Shown one piece after another: positions 12,101 to 23,200 of a stretch of 64,000 nt of DNA (positions are counted from its first letter, which is position 1; every line of letters begins with the position of its first letter). The DNA is taken from the NCBI GenBank assembly GCA_009801085.1, contig VNWV01000002.1:4154001-4218000 (forward strand), in the 5' to 3' direction. Below the pieces are notes generated by a model. It saw only the letters and a list, made by a program, of their open reading frames with translations, had not been told where the DNA came from and searched no databases. A program made the translations under genes and the position numbers. The DNA is from Lasiodiplodia sp. COLG20 (lineage: Eukaryota > Ascomycota > Dothideomycetes > Botryosphaeriales > Botryosphaeriaceae).

Positions 12101-12205
12101 GGAGAAGTTGTTGGGAGAGAGTCATGGGTGGCGCACATGCGAGAAGTAGGTTTGTATAACGGTTGGCGTAACGGCGGCGCCAACGGTGATCGTATTCAAA
12201 ACCAT
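9163..12205 (-). CDS. HSL-type alpha/beta hydrolase with long disordered tail
   Basis: Exons 12205-12137 and 12081-9163 give 995 residues. The start is the ATG opening MVLNTITVGAAVTPTV; the 55-nt intron (GTGCGC...CCGCAG) then joins to YLNRKPLHGKPT. Reading straight through from the later ATG at 12183 would replace this conserved-looking start with junk. The catalytic domain (about 100-490) has the hormone-sensitive-lipase signature: oxyanion motif HGGAYYFG near 152, nucleophile elbow GDSAGGG with Ser near 221, an acidic residue in LLCDE and a histidine in LCHVTHTL. The family hydrolyses carboxyl esters, sometimes sterol esters or lipids. Residues after about 500 are low complexity: Ser/Thr, Glu/Lys and Ala rich, probably disordered, with repeated KD/ETKD near the end. 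The first 20 residues may be a membrane anchor. Confidence 0.85.
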
Positions 12206-12575
12206 GGTCTCTCGATGGATCAACAGATTGCCGTATTTGGCAGGGTCGCGCGTTGGTTTCAGGGAGGTCAGGCGCGGAGCATGCTGGGACAGAACGCAGG
12301 GAGAGAGCGACGATGGATTGGCGCGAGAGGAGAGACAGGCGACAGGGGCGCGGAATATGGGTGGTGGGAAAGGGGCTGGGCTGAGGTTAAGGCGTGAATT
12401 TGGATGGGCGCCGGCGCACAAATCCCACGAGGGTCCAGCGTTGCAGGGATAGCTACGTCATGCGCCCACATTGATGGTCAAGCCTAGCCCGCTACAGCGC
12501 ATCATTTTTTGCGCCGCCCGCCTGCTGTGCGCCCGCACCCCGACGACGCTTCTATAGACCTCGCCCACCACACCG
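12206..12575. other. Divergent promoter, hydrolase / TSR2
   Basis: A 370-bp gap between two genes transcribed away from each other. It must hold both core promoters. No clear TATA box was seen on either strand. Confidence 0.5.
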
Positions 12576-13207
12576 ATGTCGAACGAAAACCCCACGCGTG
12601 AGTCGACCCCGACCGCTCATGGCTGCGCCGCACCTCTGACCTGGTCGCAGCCGAATACAAGTCCGAGCGCTTTGGCCACGGCGTCTGGTTTGCTCTGCAG
12701 GCCTGGCCCGCCCTGACCGTCGCTATCCAGAGCCAGTTCGGCGGCCCCGATGGTGCCGACAAGCGCGACTGGCTCGCCGGAGCTATCACCGACATCTTTG
12801 AGAACGACCCCGAGACCGACCAGCTCGATATTGAGACAGTGCTGCTGCAGGTCATGGAGGACGAGTTCGAGGTGCGCCTCGAGGACGACAGCGAGGTGGC
12901 AGTCGCCGCCACAATCGTGAAGATCAAAAACGAAATTAGCAACAATGTCTTTGAGACGGTCGACGCCATGGAGCACAGGTGGCGAAAGCGCCGGGGCAAG
13001 GGCCCCAACCTGGCCAACGTCGAGGTCGTTCAGGAGGGCACCCAAGACGCCAGCGACAGCGACGACGACGATGACGAATACGACGACGACGACGATATGG
13101 ACATGGGTGAGGCGCCGCAGCTAGTGCCGGCAGCGCCCAAGGAAAAGGTCGAGCCTGAGGTCGACGAGGATGGATTTACTAAGGTTGTCGGCAAGAAGAG
13201 GCGCTAA
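12576..13207 (+). CDS. TSR2: TSR2, pre-rRNA processing / eS26 escortin
   Basis: Exons 12576-12597 and 12651-13207 give 192 residues. The first exon has only seven codons plus one base; the splice (GTGAGT...TCGCAG) completes a Pro codon and gives MSNENPTPEYKSERFGHGV. The body matches TSR2: FGHGVWFALQAWPAL, then an acidic central part with LLQVMEDEFEVRLEDDSE, an Asp-rich stretch near 150-165 and the carboxyl motif DEDGFTKVVGKKRR. TSR2 is known to chaperone ribosomal protein eS26 to assembling 40S subunits. Length is close to the family norm. The gene lies upstream of the BSD-domain gene on the same strand, with its own 382-bp spacer, so it is not co-transcribed in any bacterial sense. Confidence 0.92.
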
Positions 13208-13589
13208 AAAGGAGCTGCTTGCATGATATGGCGTTGACGGAGTACTACGAATGGCATAGACGGCGCTGGGATGGGCATATAGAAGCTCTAATAGATAGCG
13301 CGCAGCATTGCGCACATATTTGCATCAGCACGTCTTGGCTCTGAAATTGCAGCGGCACCGGTTGCTGAATGCGGCGTCGCGGCGGGAAGAGCCGCAGCAC
13401 AGGCGGACATCACCAGAGAAGCTCCACACGCGCGTCAGGGACGAGCACCAACCACCGACACGGCCGAGCCAGCACGCTGCGCAACGCCTCCGCAAACCTC
13501 TCGCATCCAGCCTACTTCCTAGAGCGCCGCATCCGCCACCCCACCTCACCCGCCACAGGTAGCTGCGCGCTGCCCCGCTCCGGCCCAGC
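13208..13589. other. Intergenic, BSD-gene promoter
   Basis: The spacer has the TSR2 3' end and the promoter of the next gene. No gene signature is visible in it. Confidence 0.45.
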
Positions 13590-15055
13590 ATGGATGTCGC
13601 CTACGACCACATCCAGGAGGAAACCTTCCCCGACGACGAGCGCCGCGACAAGCCCGCCCAGGCCAGCGGCGCGCCGCAGGAACAGTCTAAAGACTTCAAT
13701 ACCGAGGTTCAGGAGGCCTACAAGGCCATTAGCAACAGCCCCTGGGCTGCTCGCATCGGCGGCTTGTGGGGCACGGTCAAGAAGCAGGCACGCTCCTCCA
13801 CACGCCCACGGCTTGCTGCCGGTACCCGACCATAATTGCTAACCATCGCGGGGCGCGTCCCGCCGAACAGGGCGAGTCCTACTATGAAACCGCGCGCCAG
13901 CAGTCGGGGCCCGCGCTCGAGCAGGCCGGAAAAGGCCTGACGGATCTCCGCACCACGGTGCTCTCGCACACCCGCAACATCTCGAGCTCGCTGCCGCAGA
14001 TCCCCGCCGACGACGCAGCTGCCGCCGACGCAAACACCAAGAAAACAATCATCACCGACAAGGATGGTAATACGATTGAGGTCAACGCGCCCGTCGCCCC
14101 GGAGAAGCCCGCGGTCGCAAGCGGCGGTGAGGAGCGCGCCGAGTCGCTGCCGGCCGACATCGTCAAGGAGGCCGAGGGCATGCTGTCGCGGCTGCGCGGC
14201 CTAGGCGCCGAGCGCCTGAAGGACATCCAGAAGGCCGAGGACGCTGCCGACGAGGCGCTGCTGCGCTTCGGCACCAACATCCGCAACTACCTGCGTGAGG
14301 CCGTCACTATTACCGGCCCGGAGGACGATTCGCAGTCTTCGACCAAGGTGCTCTTCGAGAGCAAGGATGCGCAGGGCAAGCGCGTGATCCACACGACCCG
14401 TTTCGATGCCCAGCTGCACGTCATTCATGTGTCTCTTGACAGCTTCTTGAAGGACCCGGAGAGCCCCGAGTGGGAGGGCTGGACGAAGGAGTTTGATATC
14501 GACAAGAAGACCGCGGATATTGCCAAGGATTTGGAGAAGTACCCGGAGCTGCGGACGTCGATGGAGGCCCTGGTTCCGGAGAAGGTTGAGTACAAGCCGT
14601 TCTGGACCCGGTACTATTTCCTGAGGCATGTCATCGAGAGCGAGGAGCAGCGGAGGAGGGAGATGCTGAAGGGTAAGTGTTTCTTCCTCGGAAATTAGAT
14701 ACCTTGGCATTGCTAACAGATTTCCGCAATAGCGTCCGCCTCTGGCGCTGGCGAGGAAGTCGGCTGGGACGACGACTCGGAGGACGAGGAGGCCGACCGC
14801 TCCTCCTCCAAGACGTCCACCCCCAACCCGCTCGCCACCTCGCAAGGCACTCTCAAGCCTACTGACGCCGGCGCGAAGGCCGTCACTCCCGACAAGGACA
14901 CGGCCTCGAAGCTCCGCAACAGCGACGAGCGCTCGCAGGCCGACAGCGACGCCAGCTACGACCTGGTCAGCGGCGCCACCAGCAAGACGCCCGGCAGCCC
15001 CAAGGAGGAGAAGAAGAACCCGGCCGCCGACGACAGCGACGAGGACTGGGAGTGA
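13590..15055 (+). CDS. BSD-domain protein (DOS2-like)
   Basis: Exons 13590-13787, 13871-14672 and 14733-15055 give 440 residues. The first intron appears to be GC-AG: the donor is CAG/GCACGC, a CTAAC branch site lies at about 13838, and the acceptor is AACAG. It joins WGTVKKQ to [10 protein letters not shown] in phase 0, as in relatives; no GT donor keeps the frame. The second intron is normal (GTAAGT, TGCTAAC, AATAG). The BSD domain sits near residues 220-310 ([14 protein letters not shown] ... [17 protein letters not shown] ... [14 protein letters not shown]), with the paired Phe and Trp residues typical of BSD. The C terminus is acidic and ends [11 protein letters not shown] domains occur in TFIIH p62, synapse-associated and DOS2-type proteins; the exact role here is unknown. 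Confidence 0.87.
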
Positions 15056-15819
15056 CTGGATGAAATCATTGCCTACCGTCAACATGATTTCATTGGTTGC
15101 TGACTATCCGTTCTTCCAACTATGCTTTTTGGTCATGCGTTCTGTGCTCTACTTGCAATGCGTGTTTCCCTTTACCCCCTTACTGACCGGATGTTCGCGA
15201 TACATGTCGTTCGCACGGGCTTCCTGAGTGGGTTTTGAGCATAAATTGAATGGTATTTGTCCATCTTGATGATATCGTTACGGATCCTAGGATGTCGAAT
15301 AAAGCGAGCAGTTGGTACGAGGGTGTCTGGTTTCATGCGTTTTTGTAATGTAGGAAGTACGCTTTACTGCAGTAATGATTTTCCGAAAGGTCGGTGCGTA
15401 GGACGATTGAGCAGATGTTCATCTCCCCGACGGCACGTCAGGCTGATAGTTGTGTATAATCCTTGTTGTTATTTCGTTGACGACTGTTCGTGAAATGTGT
15501 GCTATTGGGAGGGCAGGCTTGGGTATCTATCTCTAGCTGTGTTTGACCGAGTTTATAATAATTCTCGCTGTGCAATAATCATCTTATCTTTTCGTGCAAC
15601 CACCCCTTCGTTCCGCGGCCGTGAAAGTATGTGGCAAAACTGCCAAAAGAAGAAAATATCAAAAGGCTAATCCCGCAAAATGGAAGACGCCATCTGCCTT
15701 TGTATAAAATGCCTTCCGCTTTCATGCGCTTCTTCTCCCTCAACAGCAATCCGCTAAACCTCGAAATACCCTCTCACATTCTTCAACCCCTTCCTCTTCT
15801 TTTTTTCCGCCCAACTCCT
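15056..15819. other. Convergent 3' intergenic region
   Basis: Two genes end towards this 764-bp stretch. It is T-rich and pyrimidine-rich in parts, consistent with 3' untranslated regions. No gene is visible. Confidence 0.45.
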
Positions 15820-18410
15820 CTACCTCTCCTCCCGCGGCGTCTCCTGCCGATTCTGCCTCCTCCTCTCCCCAACGCTCAACCTCCCCCCGCCGTTACCACC
15901 ACCACTACCACCGCGATCCGTCGCCTTCCGCAGCAACGGGCTCGGCTGGGCGCTCACCTCACGGCTCGGAATGGGGACGTCCCGATGCGTCGGTAGGAGC
16001 GGAGAAGAACTGGCGTAGTACTGACGGTCGCGGAGCGGGCTGCTGCTGCTGTTGCCACCGCTGCCGCTACCGCTACCGGTGCTGTTTGCGAACGCGGCAC
16101 GCGTGCCTGGCTCGACGCGGCGGTGGGGATGGTGCAAGTGCGGCTGCGGATGCCTGCTGGCGTCGAGGTGCCGCACGGTCGGCGACGAGTCTTCGCGGTA
16201 GTACCGTTGCTGCTGCTGCTCCGGGTCGTCCTCGTAGTACCGGTCATCCCCTTCGCCGCCATCCTGCAGCGCGTACGGAGTCCCTTCTCTCTCCTCCCCG
16301 TCGTACTGGCTCCCGCCTCCGTGCATCTCCCGCTCCAGATACTCCTCGCCTCGCCGCTTGATTGGGCTCTCATCGTAAGGGTCGAAGCCGACACGGCGGA
16401 CGGCGTCGCGGCGCACACGTCGGCGTAGGTCTGCGTCGCTGCCGGCGCCGACGGTTGAGGCGGACTCGGATAGGAAGAAGGTGAGAAGCTCGTCTGGGAT
16501 GGCGAGGTGCGAGGATTGCTGGAATTGCTGGAGCGCGGTGAGACGGACGAGCATTTCGAGAAGGGAGAGAGAGGTCCGGATGGCCGGGAGGGAGGTAGGT
16601 GCAGGTGGTGGAGAGTAGGTCGGGGCCGGGGAGGAATAGGTCGGGCGGGTTTGCAGTGCGGTCCCCGGGACCGGTGGTGAGGAGTGGTAAGGGGCCGGCG
16701 AGGGCGTGCGGAGGTTGAGGTTCGTGAGGCCAGTGGTCAGGCGGGGGTCGAGGGAGGCGGAGCGAGCGGACGGGGCGGCGCCGGATGGGGAGGTTGATGA
16801 GGGAGGTTGTGTAGGTTCAGTCGTGTCGTCTTCATCCTCGGAGTCGGATTCCTCGACGTACACTTCGAAGGCGACCCACTCGGGGTCAAGATTGGGAGGA
16901 AGTCGCCATGGTTGCGTAGTCTCGTCGTCGTAGTGCTCGGTTCCGTGTTGCGGCTCTGGTTCTGGAGCTCGAGAGGACTCGCGGAACAGCTGCGCATCAA
17001 CTTCCGACTGATCGCCCTCTGTGGGTGCGGCAGGTGCTGATTCTTCCTGCGCGTCCTGTGGCTCTTCCTCTTCATAATCATCATACCAATGCTCCGCGGC
17101 CTGTCGCTCCATCATGCGGCGCGGAGGTATTGCGTTGACGTCGCGCTTCAGGAGCAGAATTGGGTTGTTGGTCTCCCCGTCAGTTCCGATGTTGAGGATC
17201 TTTCCGGTGTCGGCATAGAAAATCTTCGAAACCTGGTGGATGGGGATGATCTCGCGGATGCCTGCTCTGGCAACGTCTTCGAACGGCCCCGGCTGCAGCT
17301 CACCCTCTTCGAACGTGTGGACGCGATCATCGTCCAGGTCTTCAATGATGAGAAGCTGGTAGGCGAACTCATAGGCTTTACCTTCGGCGGCCGGAATGTT
17401 ACCATGTGCATGGAAACTGTTCGAGGGAGTGAAGTCTTGGATACTGTCGAGGGGGACCCTCATGAGCTTCACACGTGCCTTGTGGATGACCTCCTTCCAC
17501 GTCGTCTCCCTGATTCCTTCTTCGTCTTGAGGACGTATGTGACCAGCAAAAAGCATGTACATGGAAAGAGTGAAAGCCGGACCAATTTGTTGCGCGCCGG
17601 TGGGGTTCATGGAATACTGGGTGTCTCCGGCAGTCAGGAAAGTGCTGGCCTGCAGTAACCTGGAAGGTGAAACTGTAGAAGGCAGCGAACTGGACAAGTT
17701 GGCACCGGAGGTAGTAATGGCCAGATTGATGAGAGGCACTGCATCTTCGATGCGGGCAAGCAGCGTCTTAATATCGGAGATGATGAGCTTCACCTCCAGC
17801 TCGTTGTCGGCTTTCGGCTTGGCACGGGAACTCCCTCTCCGCTGGAGCTCTTCCTCGCCGGCTGCTTTGGCCAAACGGACGCCGAGAGACTGAATGTCCC
17901 AACGGAGAGATTTGGTGAGGGTGACAGCAGATTCAAGTGAGGTGTTGCCGCGGGCGGAGATAAGCTCTATCATGTCAATAGCCGGCGAGATGATCTGCCG
18001 GTATGTTAGCGTATCAGCTCAGAGAGACTAAAATTTATGCTCGTACCCTAATCTTGCTCTCTAAGCGCAGCTGTAGGGCTGCTAGCTCCTGCTTCTCGGT
18101 GCTATTATCCACTGACTACAAGGATCAGCCAAGTGAGAACGCAACGGCGACTAGGGAACGAACGAACCTTGATGAGGCGGGAGCACTGCTTCATAGCATA
18201 GCTGCTGGTGATGACTATGCCAGATCTGATGGCATAGTTCATCGCCTGCTGCGTAACCTGTCAAATGTCAGATCTTGATCGTGGTAGCACCGCAGGCGCC
18301 CGTGGTAATGGAGTGAGGTAATATGAAGCCACGATGGGAGATCGGGGTTTCGGGGGCGCAGGAACTGTCTCAGAGCACCAGCAACATACCTTGGACAGCA
18401 GAAGATCCAT
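15820..18410 (-). CDS. YRB30: Ran-binding protein, YRB30 family
   Basis: Four exons on the minus strand: 18410-18390, 18257-18168, 18115-18047 and 17994-15820, 784 residues in all. The start is MDLLLSK, only seven codons, followed by VTQQAMNYAIRSGI, SVDNSTEKQELAALQ and IISPAIDMIELISARGN. All splices keep phase 0. The first 340 residues resemble the RanGTP-binding PF05508 family of S. cerevisiae Yrb30, with LKSLRW-type helices and the conserved strand YEFAYQLLIIEDLDDDRVHTFEEGEL. Yrb30 binds RanGTP and affects its RanGAP-stimulated hydrolysis. The remaining half is low complexity: acidic (YEEEEPQD), then Pro/Ser rich, then Gly/Arg/Ser rich, with a predicted helical patch LLEMLVRLTALQQFQQ near 500. 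The gene diverges from SUP35 across 468 bp. Confidence 0.8.
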
Positions 18411-18878
18411 GATGGGCGGTAGCTGTGGTGGATCGCGCGCAGAGGCAACGACAAACGGGCAAGCGCGGAGGGTTCGAGAATTGGGTAACAATAAGACGCG
18501 GCAGCGGGGGCGGGCCGGTCAGGAGCTGACGTGAATCACAAGGCGCCGCCCACGAAAACTGGGCTCTATGACTCCAAAGTCCGATTCAGCCCTGTGCATG
18601 CACGTCATTGGTGCCCGGCGAGGGATTTGGAAGGAGAGGCAGCCGCCGCCGGAGAGCCTAAGAGGTGGTCTGTGCGCATCGATTTGTGCCCCACCACTTG
18701 AAATGGCCGCCCAAGATCAAGCCTTTTGCTGCTGGACCACCCGCCCACCCATTCCCCAAATTCCACTTCCAACCCGCGGGCCGCCTATATAGGACTCTGC
18801 CCTCGCTGCTGCGCCTCTGCCAGCACCACACACACACCTCCGCGACCCCCGCCCGTATCGCGCCACGCACACGTCAAA
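18411..18878. other. Divergent promoter region, YRB30 / SUP35
   Basis: Both genes start from this 468-bp stretch. The right part carries the SUP35 TATA box and a C-rich leader. No separate gene was found. Confidence 0.55.
18786..18791 (+). promoter_or_regulatory. TATA box of SUP35
   Basis: TATATA lies 88-93 bp before the SUP35 ATG and is followed by a CT/CA-rich leader (CACCACACACACACCTCCG), a usual layout for a well expressed fungal gene. Confidence 0.5.
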
Positions 18879-21169
18879 ATGGCTGACCTCAACTCGTGGG
18901 AGGACGACAAGGATGCCCAGGACGAGAGCCTCGCCCAGCAGGCCCAGCAGCAGATGAACCTGAACTCCGCTCGCGCTCCCACCTTCACCCCCGGCGCCGC
19001 ATCCTTTACTCCCGGCGCCGCCGCCTTCACCCCGGGCCAGCCCTACCAGTACGGTGGTGGTGGCTACAACCAGTACGGACAATACTACGGCGGCGGCGGC
19101 GGCTACCCCCAGTACGGCCAGCAGCAGCAATATGGCCAGTACGGCTACGGCCAACAGGGCTACAACTACCCCCAGCAGGGCTATGGCGGATTCCCCCAGC
19201 AGAACTTCCAGCCTCAACAACAGCAGCAGCAGCAGCCGCGCCAGACTCCGAAGATTGCCAAGCGCGGCGATGATCTCCAGGCAGCAGCCCCCGCGCAGCC
19301 TGCTGCTGCTCCCGCCGCCAGCTCGCCCAAGGCGGCACCCAAGACGCTTTCCATCGGCGGCGACGGCTCCACCAAGGTCGAATCTGCCGGCGGCACCAAG
19401 GTTCTAAGCATTGGTGGCGAGTCGCCCAAGGTCGAGAAGGCCGGCGCTACAAAGGTGCTCAGCATTGGCGGCTCTGCTCCTCCCTCGGCCGCCAAGGACG
19501 CCGCCAACAAGGACCAGGGCGCTCCCCAGGCCGGCAAGAAGGTTACCGCCGCCAAGGCCATCGAGAAGACCGGCGAGGCTGCCGGGCCCGCCGCCGCCAG
19601 CGGCAAGACTTCGCCCACTCCCTCTTCCGGCAGGAACAGCCCGACCCGCGCTTCGGATGTGAAGGCCGCCAAGCAGCAGGCTGACCTGGTCGCCCAGGAG
19701 CAGGCCGCCGATGTCGATGAGGACACGCTGGCGGAGATGTACGGCAAGGAGCACGTCAACGTCATTTTCTTGGGCCACGTCGATGCCGGCAAGTCCACCC
19801 TCGGTGGTTCCATCCTCTATGCTACCGGAATGGTCGACGAGCGGACAATGGACAAGTACAAGCGCGAGGCTAAGGAGGCTGGTCGTGAGACTTGGTACCT
19901 CTCGTGGGCTCTGGATCTGACCAAGGAGGAGCGTTCGAAGGGTAAGACGGTCGAGGTCGGTAGGGGTTTCTTCGAGACCGAGACGCGCCGCTACAGTATT
20001 CTGGATGCTCCTGGCCACAAGACGTACGTCCCCAACATGATCGGAGGTGCCTCGCAGGCCGATGTCGGTGTCCTGGTCATCTCAGCACGTAAGGGCGAGT
20101 ACGAGACTGGTTTCGAGAAGGGCGGCCAGACAAGAGAGCACGCCGTGCTTGCCAAGACCCAGGGTGTCAACAAGCTCTGTGTCGTCGTTAACAAGATGGA
20201 CGACCCGACCGTTGAGTGGAGCGAGGAGCGCTACAAGGAGTGCACCACCAAGCTCACCCAGTTCCTTAAGGGTGTTGGCTACAACCCCAAGACCGGTGCG
20301 TAAATTCCCCATGATCTTCACATGTTCCTGAGCTGACGAAATAATCCAGACCTCACCTTCATGCCCGTCTCTGCACAGACCATGAAGGGTATCAAGGACC
20401 GGATTCCGAAGGACGTTTGCTCGTGGTACGATGGCCCCTCGCTTCTGGAGTTCTTGGACAACATGAAGACGCTCGAGCGCAAGCTCAACGCTCCCTTCAT
20501 GATGCCCATTGCTGCCAAGTACAAGGACATGGGTACCATGGTCGAGGGCAAGATTGAGGCTGGTGTGATCAAGAAGGGCGTCAACTACCTCATGATGCCC
20601 AACCGCGAGACGGTGGGCATCTCTGCTCTGTACGGTGAGACGGAAGACGAAATCCAGGCCGCGACTTGCGGTGAACAGGTCCGCATCCGCCTCAGGGGCA
20701 TCGAAGAAGAAGACATCCTCCCCGGCTTCGTGCTCTGCTCGCCCAAGCGTCCGGTCCACTGCGTCAAGAAGTTCGAGGCGCAGATCGTGCTGCTCGAGCT
20801 CAAGTCGATCCTGTCGGCCGGCTTCAACTGCGTGCTGCACGTCCACTCGGCAACGGAAGAGGTCACGTACGACGCGCTGCTGCACAAGCTCGAGAAGGGC
20901 ACCGGTAGGAAGAGCAAGAGGCCGCCGGGCTTCGCCACCAAGGGCATGAGCATCATCGCCCGCCTGTCCATCACCGGTGCTGCTGGCAGCGTTTGCGTTG
21001 AGAGATTCGAGGACTACCCGCAGATGGGCCGTTTCACCCTCAGAGACCAGGTAAGCATTATCACCACTGAAAATGGTTCTCGCTAGGCTTGATTTACTAA
21101 CACGACATCTAGGGTCAAACAATTGCCATTGGCAAGATTACCAAGCTCATCACGGAAGACGCGGCTTAA
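18879..21169 (+). CDS. SUP35: eRF3 translation termination GTPase
   Basis: Exons 18879-20295, 20350-21050 and 21113-21169 give 724 residues. The start is the ATG in CAAAATGG after a CT-rich leader. Residues about 50-112 are a Gln/Tyr/Gly-rich stretch (YGQQQQYGQYGYGQQGYNYP) like the yeast prion domain, followed by a QQQQQQQ run, then a charged Lys/Ala/Pro M-like region with repeats of KVLSIGG. The EF-1A-type GTPase starts near 290: G1 GHVDAGKST at 299-307, then DAPGHKTYVPNMI and NKMDDP. The C-terminal beta barrels end TIAIGKITKLITED. With eRF1 this protein drives stop-codon recognition and peptide release. Both introns have good branch sites and short length (54 and 62 nt). Confidence 0.97.
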
Positions 21170-22069
21170 ATTCGAATCACGGAAAGAGACGGGCATTCCA
21201 CGAGGCGTTTTCAAAATGCGACTGGCGAAAAAAATATTTACCCCATTTACGGTTGATGAGTACGGGAGACGAACGGACTTTGTGATGTCGGGGGCTTAAG
21301 TATTTTGAACGAGAGGAATTATCGGAGAACCACCACCACGGCTTTTTTCTTATTCTTTTCGGACCGTTGGGAAGTGTAGACGAGAGACCAAAAAAATTCG
21401 AAAAGTGTTTTTTTCTGAGGCTGGAGAGAGAAAACATCATCTATTTCACTTCCTCTCGCGGAGGCAGAGCTGACAAGGATGCGAGCTGATCACAAGGTTT
21501 CACGAAGATATTCGGCAATTGGTGGGTTGAGGTGGTGGCTTCTTGACTCGAGGTCACGGCGTCAGACGCCTTCTCATTGGCCGCCTCTTCGGATCTAGAT
21601 ACTACAACATGTACCCCCGCTCCGCGGGTGGAGTAACTCCCGATAAATGCCGCCAACGACCCTCCTTCCCGACCCGCACTTGCCGCACTTCGCGGAGCAG
21701 TCTAACTACTGACGGCTTTTCTTGAATCAGCCATTCACGCCCCATATGCGGCACAGCAGTATTGTTGCACATCAATGGTCCCCACCGGCATGTGGCGCTA
21801 GGGGGATGGCGTGTGTGTGGTATGTATATATATAGGCATGCGGTACCGCAGGGCTTCCGGTGCTGGTGGAACAACACAGCGGGGCGGGCTTTTGTACGAC
21901 GTTACGACGGCTTTATACTACAGCCTTGATCGCTTCCTCCAGAACGTTACGGGACATTCGGAAGGGCATTACGAAGCGATTTCAAGAGAATAGTCTTCAA
22001 GAGCTAGGAGAAGAAGGGAACGGGAAGAAAGAGAGATAAAAGGAACTACGAATCTCGAATCTCGCAATC
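21170..22069. other. SUP35 3' flank and dehydrogenase promoter
   Basis: A 900-bp gap between genes on the same strand. The left part is A/T-rich and probably the SUP35 3' untranslated region. A TATATATATA tract sits at 21825-21834, about 240 bp before the next ATG. No gene is supported. Confidence 0.5.
21825..21834 (+). promoter_or_regulatory. Possible TATA box of the dehydrogenase gene
   Basis: TATATATATA precedes the dehydrogenase ATG by about 235 bp. The distance is long for a TATA box with a short leader, so the call is tentative; GATAAAAG at about 22035 is an alternative. Confidence 0.3.
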
Positions 22070-23200
22070 ATGGAAGTCGGCAATTTCCCGCTGAAGGGCA
22101 AGATCGTCGTCGTTACTGGAGGCGGGTCCGGTGAGTGCTTTCCCTGCATTTCTACTTGTTGGCGGGCTTGTTCTGCAAATAGAGGAGGAAAAGCATATTC
22201 AGGCTCAAAAAGAGGGGGGGGGAGAGGGAAGAATACAGCGGAGGCCGAACCCGTGGATCTCGACTAACGACTGGCACAGGCATCGGCTTCGAAATCGTCA
22301 AGCTCGCCGCCTCCATTGGTTCTAAGGTGGTCGTCGCCGACCTGAAGCTCAATGAGGAGGCCGAGGCGTTCGTGAAGAGCCAGGACGGGAAAGACCTGGT
22401 GTTCCAGAGATGCGACGTAACGAAGCGGGCGGATCTGGAGAGGCTAGTCGAGGTCGCAGAGGAGAAGTGGGGAGAGGTGCCAGACGTGTACATGGCGTCG
22501 GCAGGAGTATTCGAGCCGGTGAGTAGTAGACGTTTTGCCTTTTTCTTTCTTTTCCCCCCAAAAAGAAACTAATCGATTCCTCCCAAAGTCCACCTCCAAC
22601 TTCTGGACCGACACCGAAACCGACTCGTACACCACCCTCGCCGTCAACGTCACCGCGCCCCTTAAACTCACCCGCATCGCCCTACGCGCCTTCCTCCGCT
22701 CCAACAAGCGCGGCGTCGTCCTCCTCGTCTCCTCCATCGCCGGCTACGCCGGCACCTACGCCGTGCCGCTGTACACGGCGTCCAAGCACGCCGTCGTCGG
22801 CTTCGCGAAGAGCATGCGCAAGGCCGACGCCGAGGAGGGCGTCAAGGTCGTCGCGCTGTGCCCCGGCGTGGTGCGGACGCCCCTGTGGACACCCAATTCC
22901 AACGCGGAACAGACGAACCTGCTCAACGACTTCGCCTACCCGGCCAGCGTTATCCTGGAGCCGGCGACCGTGGCGCAGGCGGCGGTGCGGCTGGCGGAAG
23001 ACGGCGCGTACGGCGGCGGGACGGTGCTGGAGTGCACGACGGCGGGCTTGCGCGTCATTCCCGAGTGGGGCGTGCAGCCGCCGCCGCACCGGGGGGGCAG
23101 GAACACGGGGGCGCCGCGCGAAGTCGTGCCGCCGGAGAAGGTGGAGGTTAGGGAGTATCTGGCGCGGGAGAGGAGGGGGGGCCGGGGGTCGAAGCTGTGA
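22070..23200 (+). CDS. Short-chain dehydrogenase/reductase (SDR)
   Basis: Exons 22070-22130, 22280-22518 and 22589-23200 give 303 residues. The first intron splits the cofactor motif: VVVTGGGSG joins to IGFEIVKLAAS, giving the classical TGxxxGIG. An acidic residue after the second strand (VVVADLKLNEEA) suggests NAD rather than NADP. ASAGVFEP stands where NNAG is usual. The active site is intact: SSIAGYAGTYAVPLYTASKHAVV contains the catalytic Ser and the Tyr-x3-Lys. The later motif VVALCPGVVRTPLW is the usual PG segment. The nearest remembered group is 15-hydroxyprostaglandin dehydrogenase-like fungal SDRs; substrate is unknown. The last 20 codons are very G-rich and overlap the tail of the helicase relic on the other strand. 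Confidence 0.9.

Noticed and set aside
12617..13045. Minus-strand open frame opposite TSR2
   Set aside because: Shadow of the TSR2 coding sequence.
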